Source: Gossypium raimondii (Eukaryota; Streptophyta; Magnoliopsida; Malvales; Malvaceae). From it: a stretch of DNA of 64,000 bases. The stretch spans positions 41,931,924-41,995,923 of the forward strand of contig NC_068570.1 of assembly GCF_025698545.1 (NCBI RefSeq), written 5' to 3'. The translations under genes were made by a program, and so were the position numbers. A model generated the notes under the pieces. It did no database searches and was not told the origin of the DNA. It was given only the letters and a program-made list of their open reading frames with translations. This document shows, one piece after another, positions 11,914 through 23,522 of this stretch. The first letter of the stretch is position 1, and each line of letters opens with the position of its first letter.

Positions 11914-13143
11914 CTAACTTTTGCATATCTCTAGTAAACTTGTTGTTGGTTGTGCATGAATGTTCACATATCCATCATAGTTGAGAGTTCTGATTTTTTT
12001 CATATTGTTTGAAGAAGATGGCATTGGAATGGTCAACTCAGGATTAAAACTTTGCTCCACTAGTTTAGCAGCATTTAGGTCCACCCTCAGTTTAGGGCTA
12101 TTTGGTTCCTCTTCAGTTTCTGCTTCTTTTGTGGCATTTTTTGAGTAAGCTTCTGGTTCAGGCTTAGTTGATGACTCATCAGATTCTAGTTCGTTCGGTT
12201 CATTTGGCTCTAGTTGGTTCAATAGTCCAACATTCTCCACTAACCTCTCAAGATCATGCCTTGTTATGTAACCTTGAACATATTGGACCTTCAAGTTTGC
12301 TTTTGATCTTACTTGGGCCCTCAAGCAAAGTAGAGTAATCAATGATAGAAAGTAGGCACTTCTTGCCTTTTTCCTTGCACAGTCTTGAATATCCTTGAGA
12401 ATGATTCTCCCAACATTAATAGACTTTTCTGTCATAATCGCATACAACAAAAGCTTTCATTCCATCAAAATGGTGGAACTATGTGAGATAGGTATGAAGC
12501 TATATCGAATAAAGTAGAACCATACCTAGGTCACTGGATTTAAATATTCTCTTCGACAAGAATGACTACCATACTTTCTTATAATCCATTAAGATCCCGA
12601 ATTTGTAACCACATTAAGAACTTGTTAAAGAAAATCTCAATTGATATTTGTCATCATCGCAGAGTACTCATCTTCTTCAACATCATGTAAGTTAAACAAA
12701 TCATTAATGGATTTAGAAGTAAGGGGTACCTTCTTCTTACGAAAAAGAACTTCATTAGCATTTGGTGTGGTCAAATTGGCATGCAACTCTCGTACTAAAA
12801 CTTCATCTCGCATTGATTGTGCATCATCTACTTGCTTCCAATTTAAAACATTAATAATCTTCCAAAGTGACAATGGCATGATCATCTTGTCATTGCTCTC
12901 TAAATTGAAACCTTTTTCCGGCATCATGGGTTGATTCTTAAAGGTAGAATCAAATATTTCCCTTGTTTCCTTATCTTGAATTATAATTGGACTCTTAGCA
13001 GAAGTCTTAGAAGATCTAGTTCTTTTGTGAGACATGGTTATTTTTCCTAAAAAATAGGTAGAGTTTCGGCAAAAGGAAAAATAAGAAATCGACAAGGTGT
13101 GTTGGTGAAAGTTGCAGCGACGATGGAATTGTGGTAGCGACAA
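11914..13143 (-). pseudogene. Athila env-position ORF (putative plant transposon protein)
   Basis: Two open pieces in sequence: 13143-12637 (168 aa) and 12450-11914 (178 aa). The first holds an acidic/basic N-terminus after MSHKRTRSSK, then EKGFNLESN and VPLTSKSINDLFNLHDVEEDEY. The second holds MLYAIMTEKSINVGRIILKDI, ARKKARSAYFLSLIT and a long Glu/Pro/Ser-rich C-terminus (ELEPNEPNELESDESSTKPE region). This is the 'putative plant transposon protein' type found after integrase in Athila elements, the place an envelope gene would occupy. I see no signal peptide or transmembrane helix in the surviving pieces, so calling it an envelope protein is not supported. Codons are lost between the pieces. 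Confidence 0.65.
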
Positions 13144-13241
13144 TCTTGCGAAGCATCGGGATTACGGTGGCAAAGAGATTGCTTTAGGAAAGGTTTTGCG
13201 GCTGAAGGCTTTGCGGTAGCGGTAAGTGAAACTTGTGACAA

Positions 13242-13859
13242 AGAAAGAAAATTAGGGAGAGGCTTTTGGGAACTTGAGGCCGACGGCTAAGAGAAGAAAA
13301 TTATGGTGAGAGCTAATTGTTTAGGTGTTGTGAATTTTATGAAGGTATGAAGGGGTTTATATAGTGTTGGATTAGGGGAAATTTGTAACAAAAATTTAGC
13401 TACAAGGGTTGCTTGGGTGGCAAGTCAAGGATGAAAGGGAAAAATGGCGACAAAATTTGGGTTTTTAAAACCCTATGGATGACACCTAGTGGTAAATTTT
13501 TCCTCTTCGTTGTTTTGGGCCTCAAGCCCAAACTGCAATTGTTTGTTGTACTAAAAAATTAAACTGAACTAGAAAAATAAATTGATTAGTACTTGGGCCA
13601 AATTGACCCTCTTATTAAACATAAATAAAATTTTGCAAATAAAAATTAAACTTAAAAATTTCTTTTTGGCCTACTTAGAATTTTTCTTCTCGAAAAATTA
13701 CATTAAATTAATATCCCAAGAAAGGTTAGAAGGGTCACTAATGGTCCTGCTTAAGTTCCAATTTCCTTAGACAGATTTAATTTAATGTATTAATTCAAGA
13801 AAAATAATTTCTAAGTATGTCATTTATCAAAAATAAAAATACGAAAAATTAAGGGCCTT
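13242..13859 (-). other. Spacer between Athila integrase and the extra ORF
   Basis: About 600 bp, AT-rich, with no coding motif on either strand. It corresponds to the untranslated gap that Athila elements carry between pol and the extra ORF. Confidence 0.4.
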
Positions 13860-15024
13860 TTAAATTAAACGAGGTTTCAATTAGCTTAACTTCACCGTCC
13901 CAATATTGTTTGAGACGTTGACCATTAACTTTAAATGTACCTCCATTGTTGTTGTACAATTCTACAACTCCATATGGATAAACTCTGTGGATGGTATAGG
14001 GTCCTTTCTATCGGGATTTGAGTTTTCCCAAAAATAACCTTAGCCTCGAATTAAACAACAACACTTTTTCTCCTTCTCTGAATTCACGAGGTTGTATACG
14101 ATTGTCATACCATCTTTTAATCTTTTCTTTGTACATCTTGGCATTCTCGTATGAAAATAACCTCAACTCTTTTAACTCATCAAGCTATAACATTCTTCTC
14201 TCACCGGTTTGCTCAATATCCAAATTTAATTGTGTCAAAGCCTAGTGAGCTTTATTCTCCAACTCAAGTGGAAAGTGACACGCCTTTCTAAAAACTAACT
14301 GATAAGGAGTCATTCCTAATGGTGTCTTAAAAGTTGTTCAATAGGCCTATAGAGAATCATCAAGCCTTCAAGACCAATATTTTCAATTAGGTTGCACCAC
14401 TTTCTCAAGGATTCCTCTGAGCTCACGGGTTACCCGTTCAACTAGCCCATTGGATTATGAATGATAGGTAGTGGCAATTTTGAGTTTCACATCGTACTTG
14501 TCAAGCAACCACTTAAGCCATTTGTTTACAAAGCGCAATCCTTCATCGCTAATTATAACTCTCGGAGTCCCAAACTGTGTAAACACATGATTATGTAATA
14601 ATTGCATGACTATCTTAGCATCATTCATTGGGTAAGCCTCGGCTTCAACTCACTTGGATACGTAGTCAACGACCACGAGGATATATCTGTTGCCATAAGA
14701 AGAAGGAAACAGGCCTAGAAAATCAATGCCCCATACGTCAAATAATTCTACCTTTAAAATATTTATTAAGGGCATCTTGTTCCTCCTTGATATGCTTTCG
14801 ATCCTTTGGCATCTACCATAATTTTTCACATACACATACGCATCCTTAAACACTGTAGGCTAAAAGAATCTTGCTTGTAAGATCTTTAATGCAGTGCGGG
14901 AACCACCAAAGTGTCCCCTACTTGGAGATAAATGGCAGTTGTACAAGATCTCATCAATTTCATTTCAAACTACACACTTCCTGATTATGTTATCTGTACA
15001 TTGTTTAAACAAAAACGGATCCTC
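13860..15024 (-). pseudogene. Athila element 1 integrase
   Basis: Ty3/gypsy integrase that would insert the cDNA into chromosomes. Minus-strand motifs run in order: the end of the zinc region (YVYVKNYGRCQRIESISRRN); core D1 in VWGIDFLGLFPSS; RYILVVVDYVSKWVEAEAYP; D2 in FGTPRVIISDEGLRF; a region equivalent to catalytic Glu (GLVERVTRELRGIL); and the C-terminal GPYTIHRVYPYGVVEL...FKVNGQRLKQY near 13880. Several stops interrupt it. Confidence 0.8.
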
Positions 15025-16850
15025 CTAGAAATAATACCAACTATCATGAAGGAATTTCTTCCTTTCTTGGCATGTCATTTCTCGAGGAATTATTCCACAT
15101 GCTAAATAATTCGCATAATCAGCAAACCAAGGTATTTTATCAATTCGGCTTATCTCAAAGATATGCTCATCTAGAAAATTTTCAATAATAGGAGCAAATA
15201 AATGAGTTACCTCAATTTTTTCCAACATCAACAAATGATCGACTACTTGATTTTTAACACTTTTTCTATCTTGGATCTCAAGGTCAAATTCTTGGAGTAA
15301 AAGTATCCATCGAATTAGCCTCGGTTTAGCATCTTTCTTAGTGAGCAAGTATTTAATGGTCGCATGGTCAGTAAAAATTGTAACTTCAGTACTTATGAGA
15401 GAAGAACGAAACATTTCAAAAGCAAAAACTATAGCAAAAAGTTCTTTTTTCAGTTACCGTGTAGTTAAGTTGGGCTCTCATCAAAGTTCTACTTGCATAG
15501 TAGATAGGATGAAATACTTTGTTCCTTCTTTGACCCATCACAGCAAAATCGCTTGCGACAAACATCAACTCAAAGTGTGAGCTCCAATCAGGTGTAACAA
15601 TTAATGGGGATGAGATTAACCGAATTTTTAACTCTTCAAAAGCTTCCAAGCATGCTTTGTCAAACTCAAAAATGGTATCTATCTCTAACACAAAGGCTTA
15701 GAAATTTTTAAAAATTCTTTTATAAACCTTCAGTAAAATTTGGCATGGCCTAAAAAACTCCGAACTCCTTTCAAACTAACTAGAGGTGGTAATTTTTCAA
15801 TCACATCTACCTTTTTTTTATTAACTTCAATTTCTCTTTTGGAAATCTTATGCCCTAAGATAATTCCCTCATTAACCATAAAATTACATTTCTTCCAGTT
15901 AAGGACAAGATTTGTCTCATCGCATTTTTTAAGTACCTTAGCCAAATTACTCAAACAAACATCGTAAGTATTACCAAAAATAGAAAAATCATCCATGAAA
16001 ACCTTAACAAAATCTTCTACCATATCAGTAAATATTGCCATCATGCATCGCTGAAATGTGGTAGGTGCGTTACATAAACCGAAAGACATTCTCCTAAAAG
16101 CAAACGTATTGTAGCAAGTAAAAGTGGTTTTGTGTTGGTCTTCTGGGGCTACAACATTTGGTTATATCTTGAATATTCATCTAATAAACAATAATATTCA
16201 TTACCTGCTAGTCGGTCTAACATCTAATCCATAAAAGGAGCAGAAAATGGTCCTTCCGAGTTGTTTTGTTTAATTTTCTGTAATCAATACAGATTCTCCA
16301 ACCTGTGATAGTTCTTTTTAGGATTAACTCATTATGTTCATTCTCGAAAATCGTGATTTCGCCTTTTTTCGGTACACATGATATCAAACTTACCTATGAA
16401 CTATCTGAGATGGGATAGATAATTCTCACATCTAACCATTTGATCACTTCCTTTTGCACTACCTCTTTCATGATAGGGTTGAGTATCCTTTGCCCAACAA
16501 TCCTAGCTTGCTCGCCCTCCTCTAGGATAATCTTATGCATACAAAAAGAAAGGCTTATACCTCGAATATCAGTTATAGTCCAGCCAATCACTTTTAAATT
16601 TCTTCAAAACTTTGATTAGAGGCTCATCTTGCTGGTTTGTTAATTCTACTAAAATAATCACAAGCAAAGTAGAATTGTTACCCAAATAAACGTATTTTAA
16701 ATGGGCAAAAAGTATCTTAAGTTTGAGTTTGGGTGGTTCTTCGATTGTCAACTTTGGTTGTGTAAATTCCCAAACTTTCAATTCTAGTGGTTCAAACCGT
16801 GCTGGTTGAACGTAATCTATCGGTTTGGGTTCCATCAAAGCCATGTTTTC
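15025..16850 (-). pseudogene. Athila element 1 reverse transcriptase-RNase H
   Basis: Replicative polymerase module. RT N-terminal part 16844-16394 (LNPIMKEVVQKEVIKWLD); palm and active site 16089-15730 (MSFGLCNAPTTFQRCMMAIF, FMDDFSIFG with the Asp pair intact, then the connection segment SLKGVRSFLGHAKFY). RNase H 15691-15025 ([51 protein letters not shown]). Stops and frameshifts divide it into at least four open pieces, so no active enzyme is made. Confidence 0.85.
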
Positions 16851-16999
16851 ATTACCTTTTTCATCTTCTAATGGCTTAGACCCTAAAGTGTTCTCTAGTG
16901 GGTCTTCAAAATTGTTCTCTCATTCAATAGAAACCAAGGCTTCTAGCTCTTCCATCACCGAACATTCCTCTGTCAGATCGAGAAGTTTTATTACTTTAA

Positions 17000-17842
17000 G
17001 AACATTAAATGTTACCTTATTGTCTTGAAATCCCATCGTGAGTTCATCTTTTTACACGTCCATCAATGTTCTTCATGTGGCTAGGAAAGGTCTCCCTAAG
17101 ATGATTGACATTTCAGTAGTTACTTCAAAATCTAAGACAATGAAATCCGTAGGAAAAATGAATTTATTGACTCTTACCAAAACATCCTCAATCTTTCCTT
17201 TGAGGTATGCTAAAGATCGATCTGCTAGTTGAAGTGTCATAGTAGTGGGTCTTACTTCGCCTATTCCCAACAGTTTGAAAATAGACTTGGGCATCAAGTT
17301 GATGGTCGCTCCTAAGTCACACAAAGCTTTACCACAGTAAGATTCTCCAATATTACAGGGTATAGTAAAGCTTCCAAGGTCTTTCAGTTTCGGAGGAAGC
17401 TTGTTCTCTAAGAACACACTGCACTCCTTCGTCAAAGAAACGGTCTCATACTCACCAAGTATTTTCTTCTTGAACAGGATGTCTTTCATGAACTTCACAT
17501 AATTGGGCATTTTCTCTAAAGCCTCCACCAAAGGGATGTTGATGTGAAGTTGCTTTAGAATGTTAAAAAAAAATTCTTGAATTACACCTCATGTTTCTGC
17601 TTATTTGGTTGGAACTTTTGAGGATATGGAGGTGATAGAACTTTAGGTTGGATTGGAAAAATTTTCTTAGGAAATAAATCTGCATCTAAAGAAGATGTTA
17701 GTTTTTTAGAATTCACTAGTTTAGGTTTCATCTCATAAGACTTTGTAAGTTTTGACTCAATTGGTGTAGGAATTTCAACTGTTGGTTGACTTTTCCCCTT
17801 CTCAATGGGTTCATCTTCAATCACAACCTCCTTGGGTTCCAA
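17000..17842 (-). pseudogene. Athila element 1 protease and gag-protease linker
   Basis: Retropepsin-like protease at 17531-17073, with the catalytic motif LCDLGATINLMPKSIF and flap/back regions PTTMTLQLADRSL and IILGRPFLAT. Upstream is a Pro/Lys/Glu-rich linker at 17842-17582. The Asp-Leu-Gly triad is intact, but the polyprotein frame is not continuous. Confidence 0.8.
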
Positions 17843-17879
17843 AGGCTTACCACTTCATAAGGAAACTACATTGTAATGT

Positions 17880-19250
17880 TCCTTACCCAAATTTTTAGAT
17901 TTTTCGTCTCGCTTGGCAAGGCTCCTTGCGGTTAGTTATGAAGCTACGTAGCTAACTGATCCATTTGGTTCTCTAAATTTTTCAGTGTTGTTGATTGGCT
18001 TTGGATTAAAGCGTCATTCTTCACCATGTATGCCTTCAACAAGTTCTCCAAACTGTTGGATGACTCAGCTTGTTGTGGTTTTAGAGCTTATTGATTGAAC
18101 CATTAGGATTGGTTGGGTCTATGTTGCATGTAAGTGTTGTTCGGTTCATTTCCTTGGTTACTCCAAGAAAAGTTTAGATGGTTGTGCCACGAAGGATTGG
18201 AGAAGTTGGACTATGGTCTGTGTCCACTTCTATTTTGGTGTTGATTCCCATGTAATAAATTGACTCGGGATTTGATGGACAATTCTCAAAAAAAATGACC
18301 ATCCCCATAGTATACGCAAGAAACAACATCAAACTGACTTGGTGAATGAGATCCAAAATTATTAAAATCCTTAGTAGTAAACTATTTCAACATTCAAGAA
18401 ATAGAAGATACCTGAACTGAGTGTGATGTAAGTGCATCCACTTCGTGCACTCCGGCTACTCGTATTCCTGAAGTTGCTCGATTTTTTTGCCATTGATAGT
18501 TGTTACTAGTGATCCTATCAATGATTTTGTAATCCTCATTATAAGACTTAGACAAAATTGCACCATTTGCAGAAGCATCTACTATCGACCTTGTGTGTGT
18601 GTTGAGACCATTATAAAATGTCTCCAATTGGATGTAGTGTGGAATCCCATGATGAGGACACTTACGAAAAAATTCCATGAATCTTTCTCATGGCTCATAC
18701 AAAGATTTGTCATCCAATTGTTGAAAAATGGTTATCTCATTTTGCAACTTAGCGTTTTTGGTAAATGGAAAATACTTTACCAAAAACCTTTATGTTAATT
18801 CTTGCCATATAGATATTGAACTTGGTGGCAATGAATTAAGCCATGCTCATGCTTGATCTCGCAATTAGTATGGAAACAACTTCAACCTCAATGTGTCTTC
18901 AGTCACACCGGCTATTTTAAACGAATTGCTCACCTCCATGAATAATCGAAGGTGAAGGTGTAGATCTTCCGTGGCATTCCACTAAACTGGCCCACCGTTT
19001 GGAGTATTTGAAATATCACTAGTTTCAATTCAAATTGTAGTGCCTCAATCTTCGGTCTCCTAATTCCCATATTTAATTCATTGAAGAGGAGCACATAGTA
19101 CTGTCTTATGGCACAATCCCTATCTCAACAATAAGGATTGGATTATGCAGAAGATTGGCTCTATTTCCTTGTCCATCATTTTGATTTCCAAGGTCCATCT
19201 CGTCTTGTCCTTGAGTTGATCTTTTGCGTCTTTTTTATCTAAACATCCAC
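17880..19250 (-). pseudogene. Athila element 1 gag
   Basis: Capsid-nucleocapsid remnant. The readable piece is 18678-18394 (HHGIPHYIQLETFYNGLNTH; RIASNNYQW-like). It is followed by a zinc knuckle near 18330-18280 reading CVYYGDGHFFENC, where the second Cys has become Tyr. The upstream capsid part, to about 19150, is broken by stops. The equivalent protein piece in element 2 (25945-26376) is clearly homologous, which supports the call. Confidence 0.75.
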
Positions 19251-19424
19251 TCGATTTCAGGATCTACAGGTAATAAATCAATAATTCAATCTATGATCAT
19301 AAACACTCGAAAAAGAAATCACAAAATATAAAGAATAAAAAATAAATTAGTAAGGTTAGAAGTTAGATAAAAATGAAATAAAAACCAAATTGGAAAGAAT
19401 AATTTACAAAAATGATTAAGGCAA

Positions 19425-19451
19425 CAGTCACCGGTAACAGCACCAAAAACT
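19425..19451 (-). other. Athila primer-binding region
   Basis: The minus strand reads AGTTTTTGGTGCTGTTACC directly after the TTACA end of the 5' LTR. Element 2 has the counterpart AGTTTTTGGCTCCATTGCC at 25314. Both are diverged versions of the TTTTTGGCGCCGTTGCCG-type primer site typical of this lineage. I do not name the primer tRNA. Confidence 0.6.
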
Positions 19452-20335
19452 TGTAATGCTCGGTTTGTGGAAGGATACACAGTCGTTACCAAGTAATAAG
19501 TAAGTAAAAAGAGTTTTACTAGCTAAGGGAAATAAAAAAGTAAAGGAAGAATACAATTTGTCGAGTTAGCAGTCTCGTGAACTTTAATTGAAGATGTTTT
19601 CTTCCAATCCTTGTGTTGCTCTTTTGCTAATGGCTCCTCAAGGTGGTCGGCCAATAGATGATCTTCTTAAGGTGTTTCTAGCTAAGGGGAATGGGATGCT
19701 ATGCGTGGGAATAAAGAGAATAAAAGAGAGAATAGTTGAATGAGGGATGTTGAGATGATTAAGGAATGAAGGGATGAGAGATGATTGAAATGGGGAATGA
19801 GTGGGGGTATTTATACTTGAAGTAGATGGTAGAGTTTAATAAAAATAGGGATTGGAATCCCTTTATTTTCTCCATTGCTTGGTAGGCCACATATAGTGGA
19901 AGTAGGTGGATGGTAGTTTTTTTTATTTGAGCATAGAATCATGCTAAATTTAGGCATGGGTTGGATGGTTTCAAGGGTAATTTTTGTGTGCTCCAATGAT
20001 TCTCCAAATGTAGGGACTTCCAAATAATTGTCCCAAAAGAGGTTTTGGGCTTGACTCCCCCTTGTTGGACGGTTTCCATGACCTACTAAGCTTGTCAGAC
20101 TTGTCCACCATGTATCATCTTTTTTACTGGGTCAAAGTAATTAAGATGAAATAATTTAAATTATGCACAAAATTAATACAATAAAGCTTATATTTGCATT
20201 TTTTATAAATTCATGCCCATCATATAAATATAAACAAAATCCACTTAATTAATTAACAAATACTTGGGATTAGTATTATTAAGTAAAAATATGGTAAAAA
20301 TGGCTAGTAAAACCCTATATAATTTAGAGTTTACA
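19452..20335 (-). repeat. Athila element 1, 5' LTR (internally deleted, 884 bp)
   Basis: TG...CA unit: starts tgtaatgctcgg on the plus strand and ends gagtttaca. It has a TATA box at 19808-19815. Compared with the ~1.8 kb LTRs of element 2, the segment between a ctttactt... tract and the terminal ttacttattacttgataacgactgtgta block is missing (~750 bp). The ~150-bp block present in the 3' LTR is missing as well. It retains both LTR termini. Confidence 0.8.
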
Positions 20336-20945
20336 ACCTTATAGTCCAAACCAGATTGAGGTAAGGTGTTCATGGATAGACAATACCAATTTTGGGTTCA
20401 TTCCCACCTAGATGACTTCCTAGGGTTGTCGGGCCTAGGGCTTAAGTTCTTCCTACCCCAACCAACTAACTCACTAAGAAACCCTACATAGAAATTAATT
20501 ACTCCCATGTCCACTCGCTAATCCCCCATAAGAGGATTAGTTTCTAATGGATCTCATAAGCAACATAAACTTGATTAAAGAGATAAACATAAAAAGTAGA
20601 TCAAGAATAAGTGTTTAAGAGAAATCCTGATTTGTATTGAATATTGAAAGCACAGAAATCCATAAAAAGTTTATGATTCCACAATTCAGATTCTCTGAAG
20701 AACAAGAATAAAAATAAAACTGAATTACAAATAGAAATATTAAGTACAAAAGAAACTAAAAACTAAATAAAAGTTGCAACCTAAACTAGAAGAAAAGATT
20801 AAATGTACAAAAAAGATGTCTATGAAGTGTTCAGTGAAGCCTATTTTAGAATTAGGGTTAGTCATCATCCATTGACCTAAATCGGCTGAAGTTTCCTCGT
20901 TAAAGTTTGTTGTGTGGACCAAGTTCACCTTTCTTGGGGATATTC
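20336..20945 (-). repeat. LTR fragment of an unclassified retrotransposon family
   Basis: The reverse complement of 20340-20540 matches 58125-58345 in an easily read way: ctaatccc...gggggattagc, ccctaggaagtcatc, aggtggga, ggta...ctatccatgaacacctt. This shows a dispersed repeat family in opposite orientation. The fragment lies between the Athila 5' LTR and chromovirus RNase H. A 74-aa open frame at 20740-20964 has no recognisable motif. Confidence 0.6.
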
Positions 20946-23522
20946 TATCCACCTCCTTTGTCACAAGTTTAGTTCTTTCTGTGTGAGTAAGTACTTGAGA
21001 CCCTTATGGTTTGTATAGATAGTACACTATTAGTCGTATAAGTAGTGTCATCGAATCTTGAGTGTGAACACCATTGCTGCTAATTCCAAATCATGTGTTG
21101 GGTAGTTTTGTTCATGAGGCTTCAACTATCTAGAGGCATAAGCCATTATTGTTCGTTCTTGGATCAACATGCAACCAAGACCTAAGTGCGATGTGTCGCT
21201 GTAGACTACAAAGTCTTTCCCAAGTTCTGATTGAACCAACATAGGTGCTTTAGCGAGTATCGTCTTAAGTCTCTTGAAGTTGTTTTGTCTTTCTTCCGTC
21301 AATGCAAACTCTTCATTTTTCTGTATTAGCTTCGTTAAGGGTGTTGCAATAGTGGTGGTCCCCTCAACAAATTTGCGATAGTAACTTGTAAGCCCCAAAA
21401 AGCTTCGCACCTTTGTGACACTTCTTAGCGATCTCCACTCCAGAATTGCCCTAATATTCTTTGGGTCCACACGAACTCCCTCTACTGAGACCACATGACC
21501 TAAAAATATTACATCCTTTATCCAAAGTTCTCATTTACTGAACTTTACGAATAATTGCTTCTCTCACAATATCTGTAGCACAGTTCGTAAGTGGGCATCA
21601 TGCTCTTTTTATGTTCATGAGTACACAAGAATATCTTCTATGTAGACCACCACGCATTGGTCCAAGTATTCATGGAACACTCAATTCATCAATCCAAAGG
21701 GCACGACTAGGAATTCATAATACACATACCTTGTGCGAAATGTTGTTTTCAAAACATCTGTTTTTTTTCACCTTAAGCTAGTAGTACCTTGATCGCAAGT
21801 CTATCTTTGAAAATAATGTGGCACGCAACTGATCAAAGAAGTCGTCAATTTGTGGTAGTAGGTATTTATTTTTGGCAGTCAATTTATTCAACTGCTTGTA
21901 GTCGATGTACATTCTCAGGTTGCCATATTTCTTCTTTACAAACAATATTGGTGATCCCCATGGCGACACACTTGGTCGAATGAAACCCCTATCGAGTAGT
22001 TCTTGTAGTTGAATCTTCAATTCCTTTGGCTCTTTTGGTGTTATTCAATAAGGTGTAATGGACACTGGTGAGCTACTTGGGTACAACTCAATGGCGAACT
22101 CCACTTCGCGGTCTATGGGTAATCTAGGTAGCTCGTCTGGGAAAACATTAAGATAATCTTTCACTATGCGAATGTCACAAACCCCTATCGACTTATTCCT
22201 GCAAACTCATTACATAAGCAAGGTACGCTTCGCAGCATTTCCCTATCAACTTTTCTACTTTTATTGCCAAGACCAAGTTGGATAGAAATTGGGTTTGCTC
22301 ACCAACCTCAATGATTTCCATCCCTTCATCAGTTCCTAAGGTTGCTTTTTTAAGTGTGAAGTTTATCTTGGCCCTATGCTCAGTCAGCCAATCCATTCCC
22401 AAGATTATATTGAACCAATAAAAGGGAAACTCCATCAAATCAATGAAGAAAATGTGTCCTTGAATCATCAAAGGGAACCTTTTGCACACTTTATTGACCA
22501 AAATAGTCTACCAAATGAACTAGTGATTGTCATCCATTTATAACTTCTATTGGAATTCCCAACTCACAGGCTAGCTTGCTTAAAATGTATGTGTGTAGAA
22601 TAAGAGTCAATCAAGAAAAATAATGATAGACTTCACAAAGTGAAAGTACCTATAATTACATATGTCAAACCTTGATCATGTGGTTTCCTTATAGCATACA
22701 CTTGTGTAAGTCCTCCTGTCTCATCTTGTATGGCAACTGTGTATTCTAGGGTTTTGTGTCCAGGTTGCCTTGCCTTGCTACCTCTACCCCTTCCTCGACC
22801 GCGTGCATTAGCATGCACTAGTGTAAGGGTTGCGTTCTGTATTTCTAACCCGTCTTATTGTTTTGGGTAGTCTTTTGTCAAGTGTTCCTTGGACCCACAC
22901 TTGAATCAGCCTCCTATTACCTTTCGATATTCACCAAGGTGTCTGCATTCACAGTGTTCGTAAAGTGGCCAACTGGGCAACTTATGCGAACCTCCTTTCT
23001 CAGCTTTAATGCTGCCTTAATGTCTTGAATGGTCTAATCAAAATTATTTTTGACATTCCTGCTAGAATAACATGAATCGCGATCCCTCTTTCAACCATGT
23101 TGTCCAGGCATCTATTTACCGAACCTTGTCGCAGCTTGCGTTGTTTTCGCCCTTATCTCCTCAATAACCTTAGCTTTATTAACAAACTCATCGAAGCTTT
23201 TCGCATCATGAGCTACCAGATAAAGTTAGATATCACGGTGCAATCTAAAATGGAACCTCTTACAGTGATCCCTTTCTTGTGAAACTATTTCAACTGCATA
23301 CTGGCTCAATCTTACAAATTTTTGGCTTATATTCAGTTATAGTCAGTTCGCCTTGTACCAAATTGATGAATTTCCTCTTGCGAGCTTCCATGTACAGCTC
23401 GCCCATGAATTTCTTCTTAAATGTCTCTAGGAAGATATCCTAAGTCAATCTGTTCGTAGTAGTCCCTTGCTTCATAGTATTCCACCAACGATGGGCTTCG
23501 CCAATTAACAAGGACACTATGC
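20946..23522 (-). pseudogene. Ty3/gypsy chromovirus gag-protease-RT-RNase H fragment
   Basis: Minus-strand pieces in order: gag from the break at 23522 (LIGEAHRWWNTM; MEARKRKFINLVQGELTITEY), a basic Gly/Arg linker (HANARGRGRGRGSKARQ), aspartic protease (PFYWFNIILGMDWLTEHRA), RT ([32 protein letters not shown]; then VVVYIEDILVYS, where the first active-site Asp is Glu). The connection and RNase H follow ([46 protein letters not shown]). Integrase, chromodomain and both LTRs are missing. The gag is cut by the LTR of Athila element 2 at 23523. Confidence 0.85.

Larger units (their letters stand above)
10063..20335 (-). mobile_element. Athila-type Ty3/gypsy retrotransposon, element 1
   Basis: Full order on the minus strand: 5' LTR (20335-19452), PBS, gag, protease, RT, RNase H, integrase, an extra ORF in the env position, polypurine tract, and a truncated 3' LTR (10909-10063). 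The lineage call rests on the extra ORF after integrase, the polyprotein motifs and the LTR type (TGTAAACTC...TTACA). All ORFs carry stops or frameshifts, so the element is dead. The outer (left) part of its 3' LTR is replaced by copia LTR sequence. Confidence 0.8.

Noticed and set aside
20740..20964. 74-codon minus-strand open frame between the LTR fragment and chromovirus RNase H.
   Set aside because: Spans a junction between two unrelated repeats; no motif.
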